Assembly: GCA_964509295.1 (NCBI GenBank) | Contig: CAZDWS010000001.1 | Coordinates: 545,079-609,078 of the forward strand | Length of the DNA stretch: 64,000 nucleotides | Direction of reading: 5' to 3' | Origin: JBGSQR01 sp964509295 | GTDB taxonomy: Bacteria; Desulfobacterota; Desulfuromonadia; Geobacterales; Pseudopelobacteraceae | Shown here: piece after piece, positions 8,527 through 16,905 of the stretch | Layout: every line of letters begins with the position of its first letter | Position numbering within the stretch: the first letter of the stretch is position 1 | The notes under the pieces: model-generated | Seen by the model: only the letters and a program-made list of their open reading frames with translations | What the model was told of the DNA's origin: nothing | The model's database searches: none | Made by a program: the position numbers and the translations under genes

Positions 8527-10473
8527 ATGCTTGATACAATCCCCACAAATAATTACACCGTATGGCTGTCTTATGTCGGATTCCCGGTGACTACGGCCGT
8601 ATATTTCGAGCGTGCATTGCGACGGCTGTGTCGGACCATAACGGTTGGTGCACCAATGCCGGAAGAGCTGATCGACCTTTGGCAGTTGCAGAACATGAAG
8701 CGGCCAAAAGTGCAGCATGATATTGTCACCGATTTTGCTCCCGATATGGAGGAGATACTCCGACAACATCCAGACAAACCCAAGCCGGATCTTTATTTGT
8801 GGGTTGAGTCTGTTTCCGGCCACTCGCCGCAAAATCTTGACGCTCTTGGCTGCCCGACTGTCTGTTATCTGATAGATAGCCACCTTAGCTTGGAGCGTCA
8901 CCTTGAGCAGGCAAGGCAGTTCGATTATGTTTTTATCGCACAGAGTGAATATCTGCCTGCTTTCCGAAAAGTTAATCCACGTACTTTCTGGCTGCCATTG
9001 GCCTGTGACCCGGAAATACACTGCAAGTTTGATGGTCATAAAAGCTATGATGCCGGCTTTGTGGGTGGCGTTTCTTCAGGTACAAAACGCGAAGAGCTAT
9101 TGAAGCGCCTTTCCGAAGTGGTGTCGCTGAAATATGATCGCTGCTTCTGGGATGATATGGCGCGCCTGTTTTCCGCTTCACGCATGGTTTTCAATAATGC
9201 GGTCAGGAACGACCTTAACATGCGCTTTTTTGAGGTTCTGTCGTCAGGGACGCTGTTGTTGTCGGACATGGCAAAAAACAGCGGTCAGGAGATCCTGTTT
9301 GCAGACGGAGAGGACTACGCCTGTTACCACGAAGGAAACCTGGAGGAAACCGCCCGTTTTTATCTGGCGAATGAAGAACTGAGAGAGCGGATAGCCAAAC
9401 GGGGACAGCGTCTGGCACATAACGCCCATACCTATAAACACCGTCTGGAAGACTTGCTGGCAGTTGTGCTTGATAACAAGCCTGACACCTTTTCTGCCGA
9501 GGAGTTAAGGGAGCGTTCTCTGGCCGGATTGCCATCGTTTTATGAAGAGATACGTGCTTCTATTGAGGTCTCTGCACCGGTAAGAAGCTTTGTCATTCCT
9601 GTTCTGGATTATTCGCCGGCCAGTGAATACAACATTCTGACCCTGCTGGATGATTTGAAGGATATGGAAGGGGAAGTGGTTGTTGTTTTTAATGGCGCAT
9701 CCGTGGGTGAAGAACTGAAAAGCCACCCACGCATTACCAGACATGCCATTATGAAACAGAATATCGGCGTGGCCCGTGGATGGAATATCGGTCTTGATAT
9801 GGCTGAGTCGGAGACGGTTTTTATTCTGAATGCCGATGCGCATATTGGTCTAGATGCGGTTAAAGCTGTTGAACAGGGGCTTAAACAACTACCGGGTGCC
9901 GCATGTGTAGGGCCTCAGGGGGCTTTTTACGATTTTTCCCTGTGTAGCGATTATTGCTACCTGGATAAAGGAAGCTTCAATGCTCCGCTTGAGGTTGATG
10001 CGGTTTCCGGTTTTTTCTTTGCAATCAACAGCAGGTTGTTTGCTGAACATGGTTTGCAGTTTGAAAACGGCTTTACACCATGTTATTTCGAGGAGTGGGA
10101 TCTCGGTCTGCAGATCAGAAAGGCAGGCTTGAAAAACTACGTTGTTCCTACAACGGCATATGACCATCACTGGAGCGGCACAATCCGGGCGTTGCGCAGC
10201 ATTCCTTATATGGGGCGTGATGAAACCGCCGGAGAAATACTGTTGCGCAATCGGCAGCTGTTCCTGGCCAAGTGGCGGGATATTGTCAGTAAAACCGGTC
10301 GGAAGGATCTACTGGAAAGTGGCTGGAAAAGATACATGATTGGTGTCGTAAAAAGATTGATGGCAGAGGGTAATGCAAACCAGGCTGCTGTGCTTGTCAG
10401 TCAGTTGCTAGAGAAGCTGCCGGATGATTTCGAAGCGGCTGCCTTGGCCAGATACGTCTCTCTTTCACAATAA
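8527..10473 (+). CDS. Two-domain glycosyltransferase: CgeB-like N-terminus plus GT2 C-terminus
   Basis: The protein has 648 residues. Residues 1-~320 resemble the CgeB/DUF3880-type GT-B proteins, with YDAGFVGG near 180, then NMRFFEVLSSGTLLLSD near 235. Residues ~350-570 are a GT2 domain: FVIPVLDYS, the NIGVARGWNIG segment, and NADAHIG near 434 as the metal-binding acidic site. The C-terminal tail is helical. The gene lies behind a 111-base gap within the cluster and 21 bases before the next methyltransferase gene. The two catalytic domains suggest two sequential sugar additions; the sugars are not predictable. Confidence 0.8.
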   Translation: MLDTIPTNNYTVWLSYVGFPVTTAVYFERALRRLCRTITVGAPMPEELIDLWQLQNMKRPKVQHDIVTDFAPDMEEILRQHPDKPKPDLYLWVESVSGHSPQNLDALGCPTVCYLIDSHLSLERHLEQARQFDYVFIAQSEYLPAFRKVNPRTFWLPLACDPEIHCKFDGHKSYDAGFVGGVSSGTKREELLKRLSEVVSLKYDRCFWDDMARLFSASRMVFNNAVRNDLNMRFFEVLSSGTLLLSDMAKNSGQEILFADGEDYACYHEGNLEETARFYLANEELRERIAKRGQRLAHNAHTYKHRLEDLLAVVLDNKPDTFSAEELRERSLAGLPSFYEEIRASIEVSAPVRSFVIPVLDYSPASEYNILTLLDDLKDMEGEVVVVFNGASVGEELKSHPRITRHAIMKQNIGVARGWNIGLDMAESETVFILNADAHIGLDAVKAVEQGLKQLPGAACVGPQGAFYDFSLCSDYCYLDKGSFNAPLEVDAVSGFFFAINSRLFAEHGLQFENGFTPCYFEEWDLGLQIRKAGLKNYVVPTTAYDHHWSGTIRALRSIPYMGRDETAGEILLRNRQLFLAKWRDIVSKTGRKDLLESGWKRYMIGVVKRLMAEGNANQAAVLVSQLLEKLPDDFEAAALARYVSLSQ

Positions 10474-10494
10474 TTTGTACGGAGGTTGCCTTAA

Positions 10495-11040
10495 ATGACT
10501 CCATTCAGGCGTTTGCATATCGGCGGGACCGTTCGCAAGGAAGGGTGGGAAATTTATAACATAATGCCTTCCGAGTCGGTTGACCATGTTGGCGATGCCA
10601 GGGATCTTTCGTGTTTTGGCGAAAATACTTTTGTCGAACTCTATGCGTCTCATGTGCTGGAGCATTTCAACTATGTGGGAGAGATTGGAAGTGCACTGAC
10701 AGAATGGAAGAGGGTGCTGGCTCCTGGCGGCAGAATATATATCAGCGTTCCGAATCTGGAAGTGGTTTGTAAAATGTTCGCCAGTGAAAATAATCTGTCT
10801 TTTGACGATAAGTTCAAATTGATGCGCATCATTTACGGTGGCCAGATGGATGCACACGACTATCACAAGGCAGGCTTTTTCCCTGAGTTGTTGTCCAGGT
10901 ATCTTCAGATGCTGGAGTTTGAAGATATTTCGGAAGTGGAATATTTTGATATTTTCAAGGATTCCAGCTCGATTAAGTGTAACGGGATAAATATAAGTCT
11001 TAATATGTTTGCTGACAAACCGCTGGGGGATAGGGTTTAG
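10495..11040 (+). CDS. Small SAM-dependent methyltransferase (Methyltransf_11-like)
   Basis: The protein has 181 residues. It contains a late-methyltransferase pattern: a DARDL segment, LYASHVLEHF near residue 54, then RVLAPGGRIYISVPN near 78, typical of Methyltransf_11 relatives. The usual N-terminal GxGxG loop is not obvious (only LHIGGT near residue 9), so the fold is short and the catalytic competence uncertain. GGAGG precedes the ATG. It sits three bases before the next methyltransferase gene, so the two are probably cotranslated. Confidence 0.7.
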   Translation: MTPFRRLHIGGTVRKEGWEIYNIMPSESVDHVGDARDLSCFGENTFVELYASHVLEHFNYVGEIGSALTEWKRVLAPGGRIYISVPNLEVVCKMFASENNLSFDDKFKLMRIIYGGQMDAHDYHKAGFFPELLSRYLQMLEFEDISEVEYFDIFKDSSSIKCNGINISLNMFADKPLGDRV

Positions 11041-11043
11041 CTT

Positions 11044-12186
11044 ATGGAAAACACAAATATAAAAAGCGGCATGGTTTCTGTGTTGTATGTATTGAAAACA
11101 GCCATTCAGGAAAACGATATTTCCAGAATAATTATGTATTCAAAGTTACTGGCAGATATGCGTGAATTTTATGGGAAGTACTGGAGTCTGCCGACTGATG
11201 GGGTTTATCAGGAGATGGTCAAGCTGCTCCGCACGCCTGAGGCAATTATGCTGGCTGCGGCGTTAGATGCTGACAAACGGTGTTTGCTGGATGCTGCTGT
11301 CTGTTTTGCAGAAGCGGCAGTAACTTCAAGCAGTTTGCCACGCTACAGGATTGAGCTGGCTGCCTTTCTGAGGAAAAACGGGCAGGTTGAGCAGGCGCGT
11401 GGTCTTTGCAATACTGTTGACAAACAACATGCTGATTACTGGCATGCGCAGAGCGAACTGTTCATGTGTGATGTGTCCGATAATTTCTGGCGGAATGATT
11501 ATTATGATCTGTTTGCAGAGATACACAAAAAACATCAGCCTCGTGTGTATCTTGAAATAGGCGTGGCCAGCGGAAAATCTCTGGCGCTGGCCAGGACCGG
11601 TACGCGTGCGTTGGGTGTAGACCCGGCTCTGGCAGCTTCAGGCACCCCTCTGTATCATTCACCGGAAAATACTCCGCAACTGTATGGCATGACCAGCGAT
11701 GACTTCTTTGCTACCACTGATGTTGCCAAGGAAATGGGACAGCCCTGTTTTGATGTGGCTTTCATAGACGGCCTGCATCACTTTGACCAGGTGTTGAGGG
11801 ATTTCATCAATCTGGAAAAACTTGCCGGCAAGGACTCTGTTATCCTGATTCATGACTGCCTGCCCATAGACCCTCTGGTGGCAAACCGCGAGCGGAGTAC
11901 AGCTTTCTGGACCGGAGATGTGTGGAAAATCATTCCCTGTTTGAGAGCAATACGTTCCGATTTGGAGATAGTCACCCTGCCGTCTGCGCCTGCAGGTCTG
12001 GCCATGATTAGACGCCTGGATCCTGCTTCGAAAATACTTTCACGCCAGTATCTGAATATTGTTGAACAGTTCGATACACTTGTCCTGCCTGACTCCTGGG
12101 CAGAGCGCTGTCGCCTGTTGGCTGTTGAGACTGATGAAACCGTATTCAGACTTGAGAACAATTTTCCGGCAGGCGGTTGGCAATGA
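11044..12186 (+). CDS. SAM-dependent methyltransferase with helical TPR-like N-terminus
   Basis: The protein has 380 residues. The first ~160 are helical and TPR-like (for example AACFAEAAV-type helices and an RGLCNTV segment). The methyltransferase follows: YLEIGVASGKS near 169, LGVDPA, VAFIDGLHHFDQV near 238 and a DSVILIHDCLP strand. The stop overlaps the next gene start in an ATGA arrangement at 12183-12186, so the two are translationally coupled. It is one of seven methyltransferase modules in this cluster. Confidence 0.75.
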   Translation: MENTNIKSGMVSVLYVLKTAIQENDISRIIMYSKLLADMREFYGKYWSLPTDGVYQEMVKLLRTPEAIMLAAALDADKRCLLDAAVCFAEAAVTSSSLPRYRIELAAFLRKNGQVEQARGLCNTVDKQHADYWHAQSELFMCDVSDNFWRNDYYDLFAEIHKKHQPRVYLEIGVASGKSLALARTGTRALGVDPALAASGTPLYHSPENTPQLYGMTSDDFFATTDVAKEMGQPCFDVAFIDGLHHFDQVLRDFINLEKLAGKDSVILIHDCLPIDPLVANRERSTAFWTGDVWKIIPCLRAIRSDLEIVTLPSAPAGLAMIRRLDPASKILSRQYLNIVEQFDTLVLPDSWAERCRLLAVETDETVFRLENNFPAGGWQ

Positions 12187-14915
12187 AAGTTGCCATGCCA
12201 ACAGGAAACACACATGGCTGGGGCATTGCCGGCAGTTACCTTGGTTCCGAAATCGGGAAGCTGCAACCTGTAGAGGGTGTAACGCTGCACAGCGTCGCCG
12301 GCCATCATTTTGCCGCCACCTTTCCCGAGCAATGGAATAAAATCAATATCGGCTACTGTTTTTTCGAATCTGAAATCATCGCCTACCGCCATATTCCTGA
12401 AGCGGCCCGGAGATGGGATTATATCGTTGCCGGGTCATCCTGGTGTGAATACCATCTGAGAATAGCTGGGATGGACCGGACTTCCACAATTTTGCAGGGT
12501 ATTGATCCGGCCCATTTTTCTCCTGTATCCGCAAGAAAGGACGATGGGCGCTTCATAGTGTTTTCCGGCGGCAAGTTCGAGTTTCGCAAAGGGCATGATC
12601 TGGTGATTGCTGCCATGCGAGTATTCATGGACAGGCATCCCGATGTCTGGCTGGCCTGTTCCTGGCATAATCACTGGCCCATGTCCATAAAAACCATGGA
12701 ACAGTCCCGGCTTATTGATTTCAGCGGCCATGATCTCCCTTGTGAAGAACTTTATTTAAAGATTTTGGCGGATAACGGAATCCCCATAGACAGGGTAATA
12801 CTGTATCCGGTACTGGATAACCGGCTTATGCAACAAGCCTATGCCAACAGCGACGTGGGTCTGTTCCCCAACCGCTGCGAAGGTGGCAACAATATGGTGA
12901 TGTGCGAATTCATGGCTTGTGGCAGGCCGGTCATTGCCTCAACCATGACAGGTCACATGGATGTAATTCACCCGGAAAATGCACTTTGTCTGACCCGATA
13001 TGAACCTGTTGTCGCATGGCATGACAGCAGCCCGGCTGGTGTCTGGTTTGAGGCTTCTGTTGATGAAACAATCGAGCTGTTGCAGCAGGCTTATTCTGAT
13101 AGAAAAAAACTGGGACAGCTGGCTGATGCAGCCGGTGCATCCATGAAGTCGCTTTCCTGGAAAAATGCCGCATTGCAATTTCATGAAGTTGCCCGTCAAC
13201 TTGTGGGAACATCCGCTCCAGCAGATGGCACAATAAGTTTACCTGATGTAACACCGGATTATGCCGCTGCCTTATTTACCGAAGGTGATTATGGCAAAGC
13301 TGCAGATGCGTATTTCAGGCTGCTGAAGTCCGCCCCACTTGACCCGGATCTGCATAATAATATCGGGACTGTGCTTGACCGGCTTGATCGTTATGCTGAA
13401 TCGGTTTTGCACTACGAGAAGGCGCTGGCGCTTCGGGAAAACTTCAGGGAAGCCCGTTTCAATTTGGCCAATACGTTAAAGCGAATGGGAGACATTAACA
13501 GCGCTATTTTCCAGTTGGAGAAAGTGACATCGTTATATCCGTCATTCATTGAGGCTTGGCAGAACCTGGCTCTGTGTCGTCTGGATAACAATGACCGGAA
13601 TGGTTCTGTGGCTGCACTGGAACAAGTGTTATTGATAGACCCTGCCTGCAACAAGAGCCGGGCTGATATGGGTGAAATACTGGTTGAGCTTGGACGCTAC
13701 AGTGACGCACTCAACTGTTTTAATCAGGTGCTTGAAGCTGAGCCCGAAAATGACGGAGTACTTAACTCGAAAGGCAATGCGCTGCAATGGCTGAACAGGC
13801 TGGATGAGGCAGAGAGCTGTTATCTTTCAATACTGGGACGTGATCCGGGCAATAGTCTGGCTCTCAACAACATGGGAGCTATAATGCGCTCCAGGGCTTT
13901 GCCGGAACAGGCAATTGAGTATTTCAGCCAAGCCCTTGCCAGTACTCCGCAAGATGACTCGATCGTTTTCAACCGCTCCATGGCTTACCTCCTGGTGGGT
14001 AATTTTCAGCAGGGGTGGCCGGATTATGAGACTCGCTTCAAGAGTAGCGCCCGGGTAAGTTTGCGTCATACAGATATATCAAGGTGGCGGGGCGAAAACA
14101 TTGCCGGAAAGACTATTCTTGTCTGGTGCGAACAGGGTTATGGGGATTCGATTCAGTTTATTCGCTATGCCGGCCTATTGGCGGCATCCGGTGCACGGGT
14201 AGTTGTTGAGGCACAGGATGAGCGAATAGCACCTTTGTTGGCGCGAGCCCGTGGCGTGTCAGAAGTGTTTGTACGTGGCACGCTTAACGTGCCTGTAGAT
14301 GTACAGATACCCCTTTTGAGTATTCCGGCGTTGATTGGAAGTATATCAGAACAGGCTGACTATCTGGATATACATACTGATGAAGTTTCAAGATGGACTA
14401 GTTTGCTTCCGGCAGATGGGCGCACGAGAGTCGGTATTGCCTGGGCTGGTCGTCCGGATCATGAAAATGACCGGAACCGTTCAATATTAGCGGATTTGTT
14501 TATGCCGTTGTCGCAGTGCCAGAATGTTACTTTCGTAAGTCTGCAATTCAGTCCGGCGGCACCTGTCAACCTGCCTAACCTTGTGGACGTGACCCCCGGC
14601 ATCAAAGATTTCGTAGACTCCGCTGCACTGATATCAGGACTTGACCTGGTAATTACTGTTGACTCTGCCGTCGCGCATCTGGCTGGAGCACTCAATATTC
14701 CGGTCTGGATACTCCTGCCATACAACCCTGACTGGCGCTGGCTTCTTGGCCGGGATGATACTCCATGGTATCATTCCGCACGTCTGTTCAGGCAAAATAA
14801 ACCATTTCAATGGCAGGATGTCATTGCTTCTTTAGTCGAGCAGGTAAAAAACTTTTGCGAACAAAAGAAAATAATTAAAGAATTGCCCCACTGCTCCGAT
14901 ACAATAACTAAATAG
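12183..14915 (+). CDS. Large GT4 - TPR - GT9-like glycosyltransferase next to flagellin
   Basis: The protein has 910 residues. Residues 1-~340 are a GT4-type domain (GKFEFRKGHD, SDVGLFPNRCEGGNNM, EFMACGRPVIAS). Residues ~350-600 are about seven TPRs (for example NNIGTVLDRLDRYAES, NSKGNALQWLNRLDEA). Residues ~610-905 resemble the heptosyltransferase-like domain often fused to TPRs (WCEQGYGDSIQFIRY, VGIAWAGRPDHENDRNR, TVDSAVAHLAGAL). The start at 12183 has AGGCGG six bases upstream and an ATGA overlap. TPR-linked transferases commonly modify proteins, and flagellin is the next gene, so flagellin is the likely acceptor (inference). The flagellin promoter lies within its final 40 bases. Confidence 0.85.
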   Translation: MKVAMPTGNTHGWGIAGSYLGSEIGKLQPVEGVTLHSVAGHHFAATFPEQWNKINIGYCFFESEIIAYRHIPEAARRWDYIVAGSSWCEYHLRIAGMDRTSTILQGIDPAHFSPVSARKDDGRFIVFSGGKFEFRKGHDLVIAAMRVFMDRHPDVWLACSWHNHWPMSIKTMEQSRLIDFSGHDLPCEELYLKILADNGIPIDRVILYPVLDNRLMQQAYANSDVGLFPNRCEGGNNMVMCEFMACGRPVIASTMTGHMDVIHPENALCLTRYEPVVAWHDSSPAGVWFEASVDETIELLQQAYSDRKKLGQLADAAGASMKSLSWKNAALQFHEVARQLVGTSAPADGTISLPDVTPDYAAALFTEGDYGKAADAYFRLLKSAPLDPDLHNNIGTVLDRLDRYAESVLHYEKALALRENFREARFNLANTLKRMGDINSAIFQLEKVTSLYPSFIEAWQNLALCRLDNNDRNGSVAALEQVLLIDPACNKSRADMGEILVELGRYSDALNCFNQVLEAEPENDGVLNSKGNALQWLNRLDEAESCYLSILGRDPGNSLALNNMGAIMRSRALPEQAIEYFSQALASTPQDDSIVFNRSMAYLLVGNFQQGWPDYETRFKSSARVSLRHTDISRWRGENIAGKTILVWCEQGYGDSIQFIRYAGLLAASGARVVVEAQDERIAPLLARARGVSEVFVRGTLNVPVDVQIPLLSIPALIGSISEQADYLDIHTDEVSRWTSLLPADGRTRVGIAWAGRPDHENDRNRSILADLFMPLSQCQNVTFVSLQFSPAAPVNLPNLVDVTPGIKDFVDSAALISGLDLVITVDSAVAHLAGALNIPVWILLPYNPDWRWLLGRDDTPWYHSARLFRQNKPFQWQDVIASLVEQVKNFCEQKKIIKELPHCSDTITK
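14876..14902 (+). promoter_or_regulatory. Sigma-28 (FliA)-type promoter for flagellin
   Basis: TAAA at 14876-14879, a 15-base spacer and TCCGATAC at 14895-14902 match the FliA pattern TAAA-N15-GCCGATAA at 10 of 12 positions. It is inside the end of the upstream coding region and would start RNA near 14910, leaving a leader of about 48 bases before the flagellin ATG. Confidence 0.75.
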
Positions 14916-14916
14916 C

Positions 14917-14932
14917 ATGGCTAGAAAGCCAT
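14917..14932 (+). promoter_or_regulatory. Short hairpin in the flagellin mRNA leader
   Basis: ATGGCT at 14917-14922 and AGCCAT at 14927-14932 form a six-pair stem with a four-base loop, in the predicted leader of the flagellin mRNA and just upstream of its ribosome-binding site (AAAGGGG). In Caulobacter, FlbT acts on the flagellin mRNA leader; an FlbT gene lies downstream here, so this hairpin is a candidate target (inference). Confidence 0.4.
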
Positions 14933-14957
14933 CACTAACCTAGAAAGGGGATTCACC

Positions 14958-15773
14958 ATGGCAATCAGCGATATTTCTTTAACCGGCGGAATGAGAAGCA
15001 ACCTCCTGCAACTTCAGGGCACATCCAAAATGATAGACAGGACTCAGGAACGTCTATCTACAGGCAAGCAAGTTAACTCGGCTCTGGACAACCCAACCAA
15101 CTTCTTTGCTGCTCAGTCGCATGTTAACCGTGCAACTGACTTTGCAGTACGTAAGGACGGTATGGCTGAAGGTATCCAGACAGCTAAAGCTGCAGATGCA
15201 GGTATTTCTGCAATCAACTCACTGGTTGAAGCTGCAAAAGGTCTTGCATCTGCTGCAATTGGTACAGCAAATACAACAGATCGTGGTACTTTCTCAACCC
15301 AGTATCAGCAGCTGATCACACAGATCAACACTCTTGCCAGCGATTCACAGTATCGTGGTACCAACCTGTTGACTGGCGCAACTCTGACAGTTAACTTCAA
15401 TGAGGATGCATCGTCTAAGCTTGCAGTAGTTGGCTTCACTGCAACTTCAACCGGTCTCTCTGTTGGAACACCAACAAATGCTTGGACAAACGAAGGCGAC
15501 ATCACACTGTCACAGGCTCACCTTGGTTCAGCAACAACCCAGTTGCGCGTTCAGGCTAAAAATCTGGCCAACAACCTGAATATCATCTCCACTCGTCAGG
15601 ACTTTACTGACCAGATGATCAACACCCTCAAAACCGGTTCTGACAACCTGACACTGGCTGACATGAACCAGGAAGGCGCCAACATGCTGATGTTGCAGAC
15701 ACGTCAGTCACTCGGCACAACAGCTCTGAGCATGTCTTCACAGGCAGCCCAGTCCGTTCTGAGACTGTTCTAA
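14958..15773 (+). CDS. fliC: Flagellin
   Basis: The protein has 271 residues. The conserved N-terminal D0/D1 helices are clear (SLTGGMRSNLLQLQ, RLSTGKQVNSALDNP, FFAAQSH), as is the C-terminal part (NMLMLQTRQSLGTTALSM, then SVLRLF). The central variable part is short, so the filament lacks large outer domains. The SALDNP-FFAAQ style and the flbT/flaF genes downstream resemble alphaproteobacterial flagellins. AAAGGGG precedes the ATG. Its own sigma-28-type promoter lies upstream and a strong terminator follows, so it can be expressed far above its neighbours. It is exported by the flagellar type III system and forms the filament. Confidence 0.95.
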   Translation: MAISDISLTGGMRSNLLQLQGTSKMIDRTQERLSTGKQVNSALDNPTNFFAAQSHVNRATDFAVRKDGMAEGIQTAKAADAGISAINSLVEAAKGLASAAIGTANTTDRGTFSTQYQQLITQINTLASDSQYRGTNLLTGATLTVNFNEDASSKLAVVGFTATSTGLSVGTPTNAWTNEGDITLSQAHLGSATTQLRVQAKNLANNLNIISTRQDFTDQMINTLKTGSDNLTLADMNQEGANMLMLQTRQSLGTTALSMSSQAAQSVLRLF

Positions 15774-15814
15774 CAGGAGCTGAAGCTCTCAGTATTGTAA
15801 CTGCAAACAAAACA

Positions 15815-15845
15815 GGGGGGACTTCGGTCCCCCCGACTTGTTTTT
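15815..15845 (+). terminator. Strong intrinsic terminator after flagellin
   Basis: GGGGGGAC and GTCCCCCC form an eight-pair stem closed by a TTCG tetraloop (15815-15834), with a T-rich stretch at 15839-15845. It separates flagellin from the downstream genes, which then depend on read-through or on a promoter I could not find. Confidence 0.9.
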
Positions 15846-15869
15846 AAGCTATTATTGAAGGGTGGACAT

Positions 15870-16502
15870 ATGGACATCAGCTCAGTAAACAAAGATAGTT
15901 CATCGCAACAGGTTATGACGTACCAGAAATTGGCCCAACAGACTATATCTCCGGTCTCTGCTCCTGAGAGTAAGACATTGACTGCACAGGCGATTCAGGC
16001 CACTGAAAAGACGAGTGATTCAGTTCGGATAAAGTATTCTGAGACTTCTAAAAACCTGGATACAGTGAGGGCTATTGAACAGATGCACTCGCGTCTTAAC
16101 CAGCTGGTTAAGGGCGTCCGGGAAACAAACGAAGGTTTGAATAGTACATCAGAAGCTCTGGATCAGATGCAAACCACACTTCAGAAAATTGTTAAAAACT
16201 ACCCTCCTTTTACGGCGGATAGCCCGGATCGGCAGAAATTTCTGATGAGTTTCATTTCCATCAGGAAAGAGATGGAAAAGTTGATGATTCCGCCTCCGCC
16301 AACACCTATTTATGAAAAAGTTAAGGGGATGTGGGACTCGGTATTTGATAGTAACGGTCAGCTCAAAAACTCATTGGTTCCAACGGTTGATGTTTCAAGC
16401 AGCGATAAACAGTTACAGGATGCTTCAGTAAGCCTTGAAAAAACAAGTGCACAGTTGTCTGCAATTAGTGATAGTGTTACAAAAGCCCTTGTACTGAGTT
16501 GA
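15870..16502 (+). CDS. Coiled-coil protein of unknown function in the flagellin locus
   Basis: The protein has 210 residues and I do not recognise its family. It is Ser/Thr/Gln-rich at the start, has predicted coiled coil at about 65-115 (RLNQLVKGVRETNEGLN, LDQMQTTLQKIV), a PPPPTP segment near 150 and another helical segment at the end. No signal peptide or membrane segment is seen. The ATG at 15870 is chosen for the GAAGGGTGG ahead of it; an earlier in-frame start at 15855 lacks a site. It is 4 bases from flbT, so it is probably in one transcript with flbT and flaF. A chaperone or flagellar accessory role is possible but not shown. Confidence 0.7.
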   Translation: MDISSVNKDSSSQQVMTYQKLAQQTISPVSAPESKTLTAQAIQATEKTSDSVRIKYSETSKNLDTVRAIEQMHSRLNQLVKGVRETNEGLNSTSEALDQMQTTLQKIVKNYPPFTADSPDRQKFLMSFISIRKEMEKLMIPPPPTPIYEKVKGMWDSVFDSNGQLKNSLVPTVDVSSSDKQLQDASVSLEKTSAQLSAISDSVTKALVLS

Positions 16503-16506
16503 TATT

Positions 16507-16905
16507 ATGCCCTTAAAGCTGACCCTAAAACCACACGAACGTGTCATTCTTGGAGGGGCTGTTGTTACCAACGGTGCCTCTTCATGTCATCTTTTGATTG
16601 AAAATAATGTTCCTATTCTTCGTCAGTCTGATATTCTTAGCGAGTCTCAAGCTAACACCCCTTGCCGTCGTATATATTTTGTAATCCAGTTGATATATAT
16701 AGACCAGGCGCAGAGTGCAGAGCTCCAGCCGGTTTTTTGGGAACTTGCTCGTGAAGTTCTCGAGGCTGCCCCGAGCATGAAAAACTTGATTTCAAGGATC
16801 AGTCAGTTTATTATCGAAAACAAGATGTATCAGGCTTTGAAGACAGCAAGAAAGCTAATCCAGTACGAAGAGGAGCTTATCAAAAATGCAACAGAACACA
16901 GTTAA
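16507..16905 (+). CDS. flbT: Flagellar biosynthesis regulator FlbT
   Basis: The protein has 132 residues, the usual FlbT length. It begins MPLKLTLKPHERVILGGAVV and continues with LLIENNVPILRQ and a YFVIQLIYID strand, as in FlbT proteins. FlbT in Caulobacter and Brucella controls flagellin synthesis after transcription by acting on flagellin mRNA. Its gene overlaps flaF by 20 bases, so the two are coupled. FlbT is best known in Alphaproteobacteria, which makes its presence here notable. Confidence 0.88.
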   Translation: MPLKLTLKPHERVILGGAVVTNGASSCHLLIENNVPILRQSDILSESQANTPCRRIYFVIQLIYIDQAQSAELQPVFWELAREVLEAAPSMKNLISRISQFIIENKMYQALKTARKLIQYEEELIKNATEHS

